Assembly (NCBI RefSeq): GCF_032586155.1
Contig: NZ_JAWHTC010000005.1
Location: 186,001-250,000 of the forward strand
DNA length: 64,000 nt
From: JAWHTC01 sp032586155
GTDB lineage: Bacteria > Pseudomonadota > Alphaproteobacteria > Rhodobacterales > Rhodobacteraceae
Direction: 5' to 3'
The translations under genes were made by a program, and so were the position numbers. Below the pieces are notes generated by a model that had not been told where the DNA came from, did not search any database, and worked only from the letters and a program-made list of their open reading frames with translations. This document shows, in pieces, positions 46,137 through 57,638 of this stretch; position 1 is the stretch's first letter, and each line of letters starts with the position of its first letter.

Positions 46137-46760
46137 TCAGTTGTTACGTCGGCGCAGCGGCAGGCGGCGGAACACCGTGGCCAGCATCAGCACGGCATCG
46201 AAACAGACGCTTTGGTTTCGGGCATAGATCATGTCGAGCCTGGCCTTGGCCGGAACACAGCGGTTGCGATAGACCGCTTCGGTCTCTTCCGCGGTGCTGC
46301 ACGCGGCCAGAAGGCGTTCTTCGGTGCGGTGATAGATCAGCGTGGCCAGTCCGGTGACGCCGGGGCGCGATTGCAGGACGGGGCCATAGAGGTCTGGGAA
46401 GTCCTCGACATAACGTCGCAATGGCGGGCGCGGACCGACAAAGCTGATGTCGCCGCGCAGGATGTTCAAGAGTTGGGGCAGTTCATCGAGCCGGGTACGG
46501 CGCAGGAACCGGCCATTGGCGGTGATCCGGTCGGTCTTGTCGCCGCCCGAGACGCCACTGTCCCGCGCCACCGTGCGCATGGTGCGGAATTTCCACAGCA
46601 TGAAGGGCTGCCCCACGGCTTTCATCCGTTCCGAGACGTAGAAGACCGGGCGACCGTCCCGGATCAAGATCAGCAACGCGATGATCACGATGACCGGCGA
46701 CAACAACAGGATCAGCACCAGAGCCAGGACCAGGTCGAACAGGCGTTTCTGCGGGGTCAT
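46137..46760 (-). CDS. Undecaprenyl-phosphate sugar-1-phosphate transferase
   Basis: 207 residues from MTPQKRLFDLVLA at 46760, overlapping the SDR stop as ATGA. A short WcaJ/WbaP-type bacterial sugar transferase: one membrane helix (residues 5-33), then the catalytic KFRTMR, RLDELPQLLNILRGDISFVG PRPP and RPGVTGLATL segments. It links the first sugar phosphate to undecaprenyl phosphate to start a polysaccharide repeat. The N-terminal membrane half found in long members is absent. Confidence 0.88.
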   Translation of the reverse strand: MTPQKRLFDLVLALVLILLLSPVIVIIALLILIRDGRPVFYVSERMKAVGQPFMLWKFRTMRTVARDSGVSGGDKTDRITANGRFLRRTRLDELPQLLNILRGDISFVGPRPPLRRYVEDFPDLYGPVLQSRPGVTGLATLIYHRTEERLLAACSTAEETEAVYRNRCVPAKARLDMIYARNQSVCFDAVLMLATVFRRLPLRRRNN

Positions 46761-47620
46761 TCGGGATCTTTCAACATGGTCCAATAGGTGGCGATCTGTT
46801 CCGGCGTTTCATCCTCGAGATGGATGATACGGTCAAGTTCGGTGGTGTCGAGCCAGACCATGGGTGCGGCGCTGTCCGGGGCTGGTTTCCAGGTGACATC
46901 CCGACCGCAGGCGCGGGCGATGGCCTCCATCGCGACCGGGTTCGGTGTTGCGACGTTGAGAACGGCAGGAAGCTGATCGAGCGGGCAGGTGACCAGAGCC
47001 TCGATCACCCGGGCCAATGAGACCGGAGAGATATAGCTGCGCATCGGCCCGTGACCGGTGGCGAACCGGTCGAGCGTGACCCGGTTGGGGGTCGATGTCA
47101 TGGCGGCGAACAGGCTGTCGGCACCGCTGACGTTGCCGATCCTGAGAACCGTGTTGGCCGGAGCGCCGGGGCGGTGCCGATTGTGTTCGACAATGGTGTT
47201 TTCCATGTCCAGTTTGGCCGCGCCGTAAGGGTTTGGCGCGACGCCTGCGTCGCTTTCCTTCAGCGCTCCGGATGCGGGAGTGTAGACCGCCGCGGTCGAA
47301 CAATGCAGAACGCGGTCGGCTCCGAGCGTCGTGGCAAGGTCGATGGCGGCGCGTGCCAGTGGGCTGTTTTTCGCCAGATCACGGCCTTCACCGGGCGTCA
47401 CCCCCCACAACGCCACCACGGCGGAAATTGCCGGTAGCTCCTGCGGCGCCGTGCTACCCGGCCACCAGATCACGCCACCCTGTTCTGGATTTTCCCTGTA
47501 TTGCCAAAGGGGTGCAATAACCGTCGGCGGGTTGGCCTGCCACCAACGGTGCAGCATTCGGCCGATCTTGCCGCTGGCGCCGAGCACGAGAACGTGTCGT
47601 TTGTGCTGCGATTTAGGCAT
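46757..47620 (-). CDS. NAD-dependent epimerase/dehydratase (SDR)
   Basis: 287 residues. Rossmann glycine motif GASGKIG (14-20), catalytic STAAVY and YGAAK. Extended SDR family, typically a nucleotide-sugar epimerase or reductase. It is coupled to the sugar transferase, so it may supply or modify the initiating sugar. The exact substrate is unknown. Confidence 0.82.
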   Translation of the reverse strand: MPKSQHKRHVLVLGASGKIGRMLHRWWQANPPTVIAPLWQYRENPEQGGVIWWPGSTAPQELPAISAVVALWGVTPGEGRDLAKNSPLARAAIDLATTLGADRVLHCSTAAVYTPASGALKESDAGVAPNPYGAAKLDMENTIVEHNRHRPGAPANTVLRIGNVSGADSLFAAMTSTPNRVTLDRFATGHGPMRSYISPVSLARVIEALVTCPLDQLPAVLNVATPNPVAMEAIARACGRDVTWKPAPDSAAPMVWLDTTELDRIIHLEDETPEQIATYWTMLKDPE

Positions 47621-47675
47621 TTTGCAACGGTCCCCCGGTCGATAGGAATTTTTAGTTTACCACCCCCGCATATAG

Positions 47676-47698
47676 CGTGTTATAGGCAATACAACACG
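47676..47698. promoter_or_regulatory. Inverted repeat in the exporter promoter region
   Basis: CGTGTTATA and TACAACACG are 9-bp arms with one mismatch, 5 bases apart, 26 bp before the Wza-like start and 56 bp from the divergent SDR start. Placed as an operator for one or both genes; the regulator is unknown. Confidence 0.5.
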
Positions 47699-47723
47699 TC
47701 ATATTGGCTGTCAGGGGGCGGTT

Positions 47724-48839
47724 GTGCAGGTGGTAACAAAACGTTTTCTGCTTTTGGCAGCCATGGTGTTCCTGGCCGGGTGCACGCTTCCGCGTGGTGC
47801 CGGTATGGTCAAGGAAATTCTCAAGGAACAGGACAAGGACGCGCCATCCTTCCAGGTGGTCGAAGTGACGCGCGCCAATGTGGCGGCGCTGCGCAAATGG
47901 CCTGCGACCGGGTGGGCCGGCGGATATCGTTGGTTGAGCGGCAGCCGGGGACCGGCGGGAACCCTGATCCGGCCGGGAGATGTGGTCGATCTGGTGATCT
48001 GGGACAGCCAGGAAAACTCGCTCCTGACCCCGAACGGCGACAAGGTGGTCGAGATGCGGGGCCTGGTGGTGTCACCGACGGGCGATATTTTCGTGCCCTA
48101 TGTCCAGGATATGCGGATCAACGGATTGTCGCCCCAGGCCGCTCGGGAAAAGATCCAGGAGGCACTTTTGCCGGTGTCGCCCGACGCGCAGGTGCAGTTG
48201 TCGCATCGGTCCGGGCAAAGCAACTCGGCCGATCTTGTCAGCGGGGTGGCCAAACCGGGAGCCTATCCGCTGGAAGGGCGCAACATCACGATCCTGAGCC
48301 TGATTGCCCGCGGTGGCGGCATTTCGAACAAGCTGCGCAATCCGCTGGTGCGCTTGATCCGCAGCGGCAAGACCTACGAAGTCCGGGCCGACGACCTGTT
48401 TGCCAATGCGTCGAAAAACGTGGTGATCCGCGGCAATGACAAGGTGTTGGTGGAAGAGGATCAACGCTATTTCACCGCGCTGGGCGCCACCGGGCGCGAG
48501 GAATTGGTGCACTTCGAAAAGGAACAGCTGACCGCGCTTGAGGTGCTGTCGATCATCGGCGGGTTGTCGGACAGCCGCGCCAATCCCAAGGGGGTGCTGG
48601 TGCTGCGCGACTACACGGCCAAGCAGGTACGGCGCGACGGCAAGGGCCCCGAGATGCAACAGGTGGTCTTTACCTTCGATCTGACCACGGCGGACGGGCT
48701 TTTTGCCGCGCGCAAGTTCGAGATCAATCCGCGCGATACGGTGCTGGCAACCGAGAGCCCGGTGACCGCGGTCCGCACGATCATGTCGCTGCTCGGCACG
48801 GCGATCGGGCTGGGGACGACGATCAACGACAATATCTGA
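47724..48839 (+). CDS. Polysaccharide export outer-membrane lipoprotein (Wza-like)
   Basis: 371 residues from a GTG at 47724 with GGGGGCG upstream. Lipoprotein signal with lipobox LAGC at about residues 17-20. Poly-export domain (PGDVVDLVIWDSQE, GDIFVPYVQDMRINGLSP) then SLBB repeats (SGVAKPGAYPLEG). Such proteins form the outer-membrane channel for capsule or EPS. It is divergent from the sugar-transferase pair and probably works with them. Confidence 0.9.
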   Translation: MQVVTKRFLLLAAMVFLAGCTLPRGAGMVKEILKEQDKDAPSFQVVEVTRANVAALRKWPATGWAGGYRWLSGSRGPAGTLIRPGDVVDLVIWDSQENSLLTPNGDKVVEMRGLVVSPTGDIFVPYVQDMRINGLSPQAAREKIQEALLPVSPDAQVQLSHRSGQSNSADLVSGVAKPGAYPLEGRNITILSLIARGGGISNKLRNPLVRLIRSGKTYEVRADDLFANASKNVVIRGNDKVLVEEDQRYFTALGATGREELVHFEKEQLTALEVLSIIGGLSDSRANPKGVLVLRDYTAKQVRRDGKGPEMQQVVFTFDLTTADGLFAARKFEINPRDTVLATESPVTAVRTIMSLLGTAIGLGTTINDNI

Positions 48840-48894
48840 TCATTAACTGATGGGGTTTGCCTCAAGGGTCATTCAAACACCCCGCCCTACCTCT

Positions 48895-48946
48895 TCCTTT
48901 TGCCAGAAATATCCCGGGGGGTCTGGGGGGCAGCGCCCCCCCCCCA
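48895..48946 (-). repeat. Dispersed GC-hairpin repeat (copy B)
   Basis: On the minus strand: CTGGGGGGGGGGCGCTGCCC CCC, then AGACCCCCCGGGATATTTCT GGCAAA. It matches copy A at 41919-41970 in order and spacing. It lies 56 bp after the Wza-like stop and may terminate that transcript. A second small hairpin follows at 48963-48981 (CAAAATGC / GCATTTTG). Confidence 0.6.
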
Positions 48947-49061
48947 GCCGAAAACTCGGCGACAAAATGCATGGCATTTTGCACCTTGTCGGATTGCGTA
49001 AGCAATTCGAAAGCCCGGATCGGGCCAGAACCGACTGTGTCCGACGCAACCCAACCCCGGT

Positions 49062-49859
49062 TCACCCTCGCCAGCGTAGCACGCGTTTTTCGACCCGGGT
49101 GATGCCAGCGGAAACCAGCACTCCGAGGATCGACAGGATCACGACCCCGGCAAAGAGCCGTTCCAGATCATAAAGCGATCCGGCCTCGAGAATATAGGCG
49201 CCGATGCCGTATTCCGCGCCCAGCATCTCGGCGGCGACCAGAAGGATGATAGCAATTGCCAGGCTGACTCGTAGCCCCGACAGGATGCCGGGCATGGCGC
49301 CGGGCAGGACGATTTTGCGAACGATGGAGAACCACGTCAGGCCGAAACTCTGACCCATGCGGATCAGCCCCCGGTCAACATTGTCGACTGCGCCATAGGT
49401 GGCGACAACGGTAGGTGTGAAGGTACCAAAGGCAATGAGGGCGTATTTTGATCCTTCATCAATGCCGAACCAGATCACGAACAGCGGCAGAAGCGCGATT
49501 TTGGGGATCGGGAACAGGGCAGCCACAAGCGGGACAAGCCCTGCGCGGATATAGGAAAACAGCGCGATCAAAACGCCCACTGAAATGCCGACCGAGGCAC
49601 CGAGAGTGGCCCCAACTATCAAACGGGTCAGCGAAGGTTGCAGGTGTTTGAACAACAGCCCCGAATTCCACAGCTCGCCAAATGTGGCGAGCACGTCCGA
49701 GGGACGGGGCAGAGTCAAAGCCGTGATCCAACCGGTTCTTGTGCCGATTTCGGCCAGGGCGATCAGGGCGATAAAGACGATCAGGCCGATGCCTCGGCGC
49801 GGGCGCGGGGCAAATCCGCCGCCGCGAAAGGGAACGGGGCGTGTGTTGGGGTCAGACAT
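49062..49859 (-). CDS. ABC transporter permease (NitT/TauT type)
   Basis: 265 residues from the ATG at 49859 with GGAG 7 bases upstream. Six or so membrane helices and the binding-protein-dependent signature region (EYGIGAYILEAGSLYDLERLFAG in shorter pieces). It belongs to the family importing nitrate, taurine, sulfonates or thiamine precursors. The start overlaps the ATPase stop by 8 bases. Operon order is binding protein, ATPase, permease. Confidence 0.87.
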   Translation of the reverse strand: MSDPNTRPVPFRGGGFAPRPRRGIGLIVFIALIALAEIGTRTGWITALTLPRPSDVLATFGELWNSGLLFKHLQPSLTRLIVGATLGASVGISVGVLIALFSYIRAGLVPLVAALFPIPKIALLPLFVIWFGIDEGSKYALIAFGTFTPTVVATYGAVDNVDRGLIRMGQSFGLTWFSIVRKIVLPGAMPGILSGLRVSLAIAIILLVAAEMLGAEYGIGAYILEAGSLYDLERLFAGVVILSILGVLVSAGITRVEKRVLRWRG

Positions 49860-50619
49860 GGGAGAGCTCCGCATCAGCGGCACGGGCCTCGTCCCGCATC
49901 AGGGTCCAGAGGTGTTCACGTTTGGCTTCGAGCGCTGGATCGGCATTGTCGCGCGCTTCGAGCGGAGCGTCGATTTCAACCACTTCACGGATTTGGCCGG
50001 GGCGGCGGGACAGGACGACGATCTGGTGGCCCAGACGCACGGCCTCGGCCAGGTTGTGGGTGACATAGACGGCGGTAAAAGGTGCGCGCGTCCATAGGCC
50101 GACAAGGTCATCCATGAGGAGGGCCCGCGTCTGGGCATCAAGCGCTGAAAGCGGTTCATCCAGCAGCATCACGGCGGGGTTCACCGCCAGGGCACGGGCG
50201 ATGGCGACACGCTGTTTCATTCCGCCCGAAAGCTGCCGGGGCAGGGCGCGCGCGAATTCGGTCAGGTTGGTGCGGGACAGAACATCAGAGATGATCTCGG
50301 CCTGACGGGCGCGGCCAGTCCGGTGGTCTTCAAGCGCCAGTGCGACATTGCCTTCGACGCTGCGCCAGGGCAGCAGGGCGAAATCCTGAAACACGTAGGT
50401 AAGAGGGTTGAGGCACCCCTGGGGCGGTGCGCCGACTTGCAGCACCTCGCCCCGGTCGGGGCGCTCCAGCCCGCCCATCATCCGCAAAAGCGTCGACTTG
50501 CCACAGCCCGAGGGCCCGACGATACAGACGATCCGGCCGCGCGGGACGGTCAGGGTGATGTCCCGCAGGACTTCGGTCTCGCCATAGGCATGGCAGACGT
50601 TTTCCAGTCGCAGTTCCAT
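49852..50619 (-). CDS. ABC transporter ATP-binding protein
   Basis: 255 residues from MELRLENVCHAYG at 50619; the frame is open upstream through the binding-protein gene, which is rejected. Walker A GPSGCGKST (35-43), signature LSGGMKQR, Walker B VMLLDEPLSALD and switch His in VTHN. Energises the NitT/TauT-type importer. It overlaps the permease by 8 bases. Confidence 0.92.
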   Translation of the reverse strand: MELRLENVCHAYGETEVLRDITLTVPRGRIVCIVGPSGCGKSTLLRMMGGLERPDRGEVLQVGAPPQGCLNPLTYVFQDFALLPWRSVEGNVALALEDHRTGRARQAEIISDVLSRTNLTEFARALPRQLSGGMKQRVAIARALAVNPAVMLLDEPLSALDAQTRALLMDDLVGLWTRAPFTAVYVTHNLAEAVRLGHQIVVLSRRPGQIREVVEIDAPLEARDNADPALEAKREHLWTLMRDEARAADAELSHV

Positions 50620-50677
50620 CGCGGCCCTTGATATTGCGAGCCCGGCCGTGAGGTCGGGCCGAGCGGTTAGCCCGCCG

Positions 50678-51694
50678 TTAACCCATCGTCTTGACGTAGG
50701 ACGTGTCGACCAGGGTATCCATCGTGATACCAGCGTCCACCAGCCCTTCGGACTTGAACCATTCCAGCTGATCACTGACCGAAGCGGTGTTGAGCGCCGC
50801 GCCGGGATTGAGCCGCATGGTGCCATTGATGATCGACGGGGCCGCCTTTTCGCGGGGTCGGTCGGTGTAGACATATTTGTGGATCAGATCGACCATCGCG
50901 TTGACGCCATCGTCGCCATGGGCCTTGTCGATCATGGTGGTGTTGTAATCCTCGACCCCCTTGGAGAAACCGGCAAGGAAACCGGAGGTCATGTCACTTT
51001 CTTCCGCGGCATTCTTGGCCGAGGTAAAAACGGTCGTGACCTGATAGTTAGGTAGGTAGTCCGAGATATTGCCGATGATGTGGACCTTACCCGACTTTGC
51101 CAGCGGTTTGGCGATATGGGGTACGATCGACCAGGCGTCGATCTGGCCGGATTTCAGTGCACCGATGATGGCGCCGACCTTTTGCAGCGGTTTGAACTTG
51201 GCGGTTACGCCTTCTGCGGCGGCGACTTTGCTGCCCATATAGTGGAACGAGCTGCCTGCAGTGGTCATGCCATAGCTTTTTCCGTCCAGCATCTTGGGCG
51301 AGGTCAGCCCGGCCTGGAAGGCAGCGTCGCTGGCGAGAATCTTCTGCCCGTCGATGCCGGGTTCTTCGGATAGACAACCGCCGATCACCTTGATCGCGCC
51401 CTTGTCCGCAAGCGAGATCAGGCCACCGGAAATGGCGGTCACGGCATAATCGACGTCACCGCTGGCAATCGCTACGGCCATCGGCTGGGCCGCCTGGAAG
51501 AATTTCAACTCAACATCGAGGCCGGCTTCGGCGAAATAGCTACGCTCGACCCCGATGAAGCTGGCGGAATGCGAAGTGAAGCGCAGCGCGCCGACGGTGA
51601 TCTTCTTGTTCATCGCGATGGCAGGCGCTGCAAGCGACGAGGCGGCAGCAGCCCCCATCAGGCCAAGCGCGTGGCGGCGGTTCAATCTGGTCAT
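50678..51694 (-). CDS. ABC transporter substrate-binding protein
   Basis: 338 residues from the ATG at 51694. A probable twin-arginine or Sec signal, TRLNRRHALGLMGAAAASSL ending APAIA near residue 27. The body resembles SsuA/TauA/NMT1-type periplasmic binding proteins (ERSYFAEAGLDVELKFF, PMAVAIASGDVDYAV). Substrate could be a sulfonate, nitrate, pyrimidine or aromatic acid; no decisive residue is visible. Confidence 0.87.
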   Translation of the reverse strand: MTRLNRRHALGLMGAAAASSLAAPAIAMNKKITVGALRFTSHSASFIGVERSYFAEAGLDVELKFFQAAQPMAVAIASGDVDYAVTAISGGLISLADKGAIKVIGGCLSEEPGIDGQKILASDAAFQAGLTSPKMLDGKSYGMTTAGSSFHYMGSKVAAAEGVTAKFKPLQKVGAIIGALKSGQIDAWSIVPHIAKPLAKSGKVHIIGNISDYLPNYQVTTVFTSAKNAAEESDMTSGFLAGFSKGVEDYNTTMIDKAHGDDGVNAMVDLIHKYVYTDRPREKAAPSIINGTMRLNPGAALNTASVSDQLEWFKSEGLVDAGITMDTLVDTSYVKTMG

Positions 51695-51856
51695 GGTAAC
51701 TCCCCTTGATGTCCAAATGCTCTCTGAGGCCGAGTAAACCACCAAAGCCAGGAGGGAGGAAGGAAAACCGGGCGTCATGCGGTGGCGCGTGCTTAACCCT
51801 TTGTCAGGCCGGACGTGGGACAATGCGCCGTCAATCCAGAGGCCGAGGGCGCAGAC

Positions 51857-52291
51857 ATGGGCGGCACAAACAGTATACTGCGTCCGATCCTGATCGTGGT
51901 CCTTCTGGCGCTGCCGGCGGTGATCCTCAAGATCGCGAGCAACTATTATGACTACCCCTATCTGCAACCTCTTGATCTGACGGTCGAGGGATTGGCGAAA
52001 GTGGGAGAGGGGCCCGAGGCGGGCAAGTCGCGGATCGACGTGGATATCAACTGGGGGCGCGATTTCGACGGGCGGATGACACGTGCCGGGTTGCAGAGTG
52101 TGATTGCCAACAGCCTGGAAAGCCAGACCAGTTATTACCGGTTCAATTTTCGTGATGCTCCTGGCGGCCAAGTCGAGGTTCGGTTCCGTGTCAAGGGCAA
52201 CAGCTATGGGCCTTATGCACCGGGTGGCATGGTAAGAGGAATCGACGCGGCGCTGATGGTACTGCAGATGACCAACGGGCCGGATCGGTAA
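51857..52291 (+). CDS. Hypothetical membrane-anchored protein
   Basis: 144 residues from the ATG at 51857; a Met at 51815 is possible. One N-terminal membrane helix (ILRPILIVVLLALPAVILKI), then a soluble, beta-rich region with NYYDYPYLQPLDL and GKSRIDVDINWGRDF. Probably faces the periplasm. Unknown function. It lies between the divergent ABC operon and pncA. Confidence 0.6.
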   Translation: MGGTNSILRPILIVVLLALPAVILKIASNYYDYPYLQPLDLTVEGLAKVGEGPEAGKSRIDVDINWGRDFDGRMTRAGLQSVIANSLESQTSYYRFNFRDAPGGQVEVRFRVKGNSYGPYAPGGMVRGIDAALMVLQMTNGPDR

Positions 52292-52357
52292 GCCGAAGTG
52301 GTTGACCGCGTTCGACCGGACGGTCAGTGTCGGGGCCGAATTGCTTGGAGGTGTGGC

Positions 52358-52954
52358 ATGACGAAAGCTCTGATAGTGATTGACGTACAGAATGATTTCT
52401 GCCCCGGCGGGGCGCTGGCCGTGGCCGGCGGGGACGAGATCGTGCCGGGGATCAACGCGTTGATGGGCGAATTCGACACCGTCGTGCTGACCCAGGATTG
52501 GCATCCTGCCGGGCATTCCTCGTTCGCCAGCAGCCACGAGGGCAAGGCGCCGTTCGGGACCACCGAAATGCCCTATGGGACCCAAGTGCTGTGGCCCGAC
52601 CACTGTGTTCAGGGCAGCCATGGCGCGCATTTCCACCGCGACCTGATCGTCGACCGGGCAACGATGATCCAACGCAAGGGGATGAACCCGGCCGTCGACA
52701 GTTACTCGGCGTTTTTCGAGAATGACCATGTCACGCCGACCGGGCTTGAAGGCTGGTTGCACAGCCGTGGAATTAGTTCGCTGACCTTTGTCGGGTTGGC
52801 CACGGATTTCTGCGTCAGCTTCTCGGCAGTGGACGCGGCAAAGTTGGGCTTCCAGGTAACGGTGGCGCGCGCGTTGTGCCGGGCTATCGATCTTGATGGC
52901 TCGTTGGCGGTAGCCGAGGCAGGCATGACCGAGGCCGGGGTCTTCCTGGACTGA
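52358..52954 (+). CDS. pncA: Nicotinamidase
   Basis: 198 residues from the ATG at 52358 with GGAGG upstream. An isochorismatase-fold hydrolase: catalytic Asp9 in VIDVQNDFCPGG, metal-site DWHPAGHSSF, Lys in IQRKGMNP and nucleophilic Cys in GLATDFCVSFSA. Converts nicotinamide to nicotinate in NAD salvage. pncB, the next step, lies two genes downstream. Confidence 0.93.
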   Translation: MTKALIVIDVQNDFCPGGALAVAGGDEIVPGINALMGEFDTVVLTQDWHPAGHSSFASSHEGKAPFGTTEMPYGTQVLWPDHCVQGSHGAHFHRDLIVDRATMIQRKGMNPAVDSYSAFFENDHVTPTGLEGWLHSRGISSLTFVGLATDFCVSFSAVDAAKLGFQVTVARALCRAIDLDGSLAVAEAGMTEAGVFLD

Positions 52955-53071
52955 TCCCGGCACGTTGGCAATTTGATTGGAAATGCGGGGCTGTGGCGCG
53001 ACGGGATTTGCCGGACCTTAACCCTTGGGCGTTAGGCCGGTAGCCGAGCGAACCCAAGGGCCCGCACGATC

Positions 53072-55294
<2,223 letters not shown>

Positions 55295-55360
55295 TTCCCC
55301 TTTAAGACGCAGGGTAAATCGGCATAATACGGGCTTCGCAGCCATCGAGAGGGCAGGGCC

Positions 55361-56650
55361 TTGGATATCGCAACCCGCGTGTGGAACCACAAATGGAAGA
55401 TCGACCCGATCGTGCGGTCGCTGATCGACAATGATTTCTACAAGCTGTTGATGTGCCAGTCGGTGTTCCACAATAAACCCGATGAAACCGTCACCTTCTC
55501 GCTGATCAACCGCTCGAAAAACGTCCGCCTGGCCGAGCTGATCGACGAGGGCGAACTGCGCGAGCAGCTTGACCACATCCGCTCGCTGTCGCTTTCGCGC
55601 GGCGAGTCGACCTTCCTGCGCGGCAACACCTTTTATGGCAAGCGCCAGATGTTCCACCCGGACTTCATGCAATGGTTCGAGAGCATGTCGTTACCGGACT
55701 ACCAATTGGAAAAACACGACGGTCAGTACGAGCTGACCTTCGAGGGCAAATGGCACGAGGTCATGTTGTGGGAAATCCCCGCGCTCGCCGTGCTGATGGA
55801 GCTGCGCGGCCGCGCCGTGCTCAACAACATGCGCAAGTTCGAGCTTCAGGTGCTCTATGCCCGCGCCATGACCAAGCTCTGGGAAAAGGTCGAGAAACTG
55901 CGCGGCATCGACGGGCTGCGCATCGCCGATTTCGGCACGCGGCGGCGGCATTCCTATCTCTGGCAGGACTGGTGCGTACAGGCGATGATCGAAGGGCTGG
56001 GCGACAAGTTCGTCGGCACCTCGAACTGCCGCATCGCCATGCACCGCGATATCGAGGCAATTGGCACCAACGCCCACGAACTGCCCATGGTCTATTCCGC
56101 GCTGGCCGAGGATGATGCCGCGCTGGCCCAGGCCCCCTATGACGTGCTGGCCGACTGGCACCGCGAACATGACGGCAACCTGCGCATCATCCTGCCCGAC
56201 ACCTATGGCACGCGCGGGTTCCTTGATCGTGCGCCCGACTGGCTGGCGGGCTGGACCGGCATCCGCATTGACTCAGGCGACCCGGCGACCGGGGCCGAGG
56301 TGGCGATTGACTGGTGGAAATCCCGCGGTGAGGACCCGCGTGACAAGCTGATCATCTTCTCCGATGGGCTCGACGTGGACAAGATTATCGAGCTGCATTC
56401 CCAATTCCATGGCCGCGCCAAGGTCTCGTTTGGCTGGGGCACGCTTTTGACCAATGATTTCCGGGGCCTGACGGGCGGGGACGCGCTCGCCCCGTTCAGC
56501 CTCGTCTGCAAAGCCGTCGCCGCCAATGGCCGCCCGACGGTCAAGCTCTCGGACAACCCCAACAAGGCGATGGGGCCCGCCGCGCAGATCGAGCGGTATA
56601 AACGGGTGTTCGGGGTGGGTGAGCAGGAACGGATGGAGGTTGTGGTTTAG
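55361..56650 (+). CDS. pncB: Nicotinate phosphoribosyltransferase
   Basis: 429 residues from a TTG at 55361 (DIATRVWNHKWKIDPIVRSL); an ATG further in is possible. It makes nicotinate mononucleotide from nicotinate and PRPP using ATP. Typical segments are LIDNDFYKLLMCQSVFHN, FGTRRRHSYLWQDW with the His auto-phosphorylation region, GTSN and IRIDSGDPATGAE. Completes the pathway begun by pncA. Confidence 0.94.
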   Translation: MDIATRVWNHKWKIDPIVRSLIDNDFYKLLMCQSVFHNKPDETVTFSLINRSKNVRLAELIDEGELREQLDHIRSLSLSRGESTFLRGNTFYGKRQMFHPDFMQWFESMSLPDYQLEKHDGQYELTFEGKWHEVMLWEIPALAVLMELRGRAVLNNMRKFELQVLYARAMTKLWEKVEKLRGIDGLRIADFGTRRRHSYLWQDWCVQAMIEGLGDKFVGTSNCRIAMHRDIEAIGTNAHELPMVYSALAEDDAALAQAPYDVLADWHREHDGNLRIILPDTYGTRGFLDRAPDWLAGWTGIRIDSGDPATGAEVAIDWWKSRGEDPRDKLIIFSDGLDVDKIIELHSQFHGRAKVSFGWGTLLTNDFRGLTGGDALAPFSLVCKAVAANGRPTVKLSDNPNKAMGPAAQIERYKRVFGVGEQERMEVVV

Positions 56651-56662
56651 GTCTGGCAGGAC

Positions 56663-57541
56663 ATGATTTGTCTATTTTGCAAAGAGAACAGTTCTCTCTC
56701 GAAGAGTGTGGAGCACATAGTGCCCGAGGCCCTTGGGAACAAAAGCGAGAGGCACAATCTGCCAAAAGGCGTGGTTTGTGACAAATGCAACAACTATTTT
56801 GCTAGTAGCGTTGAAGGCCCTTTGCTCAGTCATGAGTCATTTCGCAATCTTCGAGCGCGATATCAAACTCCTAACAAGAAAGGCAAAATGCCCTTTTGGA
56901 AAGGCGACTTGTTTGGAACTGAGTTCCAAGTAGGTTTGCGGCTGGACAAGAAAACCAATACTCCCGAAATCAGGCCTGAGCGAGAAAGCCAACATGAGGA
57001 AATTGAGCGATTTAGAAGATTCAACGATTTAACCGGTGCTCCAACGCTACTCAGGTTTTCAAATGAGTTCATCCCGCCTGAGAAGGCGATGTCTCGTTTC
57101 TTGGCTAAAATGGCGTTCGAAGCGATTTGTAGGCGCTTTATTTTGGGGATGAACTACCTCGAGTGTTTGGAGATTCTGCACACTGATCATTATGACAGTA
57201 TCCGCGAGTATGCTCGCTTTGGTTACAGTTATGAAAAGTGGCCTTTTCACTACCGGCAATACTTCCCAGAAGAAACCCTAATGAAACACCCGGAAACGTC
57301 TGAATGGGTTCAATTTGGATTTGGGTATGATCTGTTGCTCACGAAGGTTCCCGAGACCTACTTAGTTTTCTCAATTCACGGACATGAATTTGCCATCAAT
57401 CTGGGAGGGCCGAAAGTTGTGGGTTACGAAAACTGGCTCGAGGAAAACAACGGCATCTCGTATTTGGTGGAAGCTAGAGGAGCTAGAGTGATTGAATCGG
57501 CCTTGTCTGGGAAACTGCAATCCTATCTCTACAACGGTTAG
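56663..57541 (+). CDS. HNH-endonuclease-like protein, probably acquired
   Basis: 292 residues from the ATG at 56663, 13 bp after pncB. The N-terminus has a zinc-type HNH pattern: Cys3-x2-Cys6, EHIVPEALGN with His18 and Pro21, and Cys39-x2-Cys42. The remaining 240 residues are not recognised. Base composition is clearly more AT-rich than its neighbours, pointing to horizontal transfer. A repeat element follows its stop. It may be a defence nuclease, or a degenerate HNH domain with another function. Confidence 0.7.
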   Translation: MICLFCKENSSLSKSVEHIVPEALGNKSERHNLPKGVVCDKCNNYFASSVEGPLLSHESFRNLRARYQTPNKKGKMPFWKGDLFGTEFQVGLRLDKKTNTPEIRPERESQHEEIERFRRFNDLTGAPTLLRFSNEFIPPEKAMSRFLAKMAFEAICRRFILGMNYLECLEILHTDHYDSIREYARFGYSYEKWPFHYRQYFPEETLMKHPETSEWVQFGFGYDLLLTKVPETYLVFSIHGHEFAINLGGPKVVGYENWLEENNGISYLVEARGARVIESALSGKLQSYLYNG

Positions 57542-57577
57542 GTTTTTTTGATGTTCAAGTTTGACTTGTAGCTGATC

Positions 57578-57638
57578 GTAGGGTGGGCATTCTGCCCACC
57601 AATAAACGGTCGAATGGTGGGCAGAATGCCCACCCTAC
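57578..57638. repeat. MITE-like perfect inverted repeat
   Basis: Arms of 24 bp at 57578-57601 and 57615-57638 are exact reverse complements (start GTAGGGTGGGCATTCTGCCC), with a 13-bp loop. Each arm is itself partly palindromic (GGTGGGC / GCCCACC). It sits between the convergent HNH-like and arfB genes and supplies the TAG stop of arfB. It likely acts as a bidirectional terminator. No transposase. Confidence 0.8.

Noticed and set aside
50678..52963. A 761-codon version of the ABC binding protein
   Set aside because: The extra part is antisense to pncA and the small membrane protein; the true start at 51694 begins the signal peptide.
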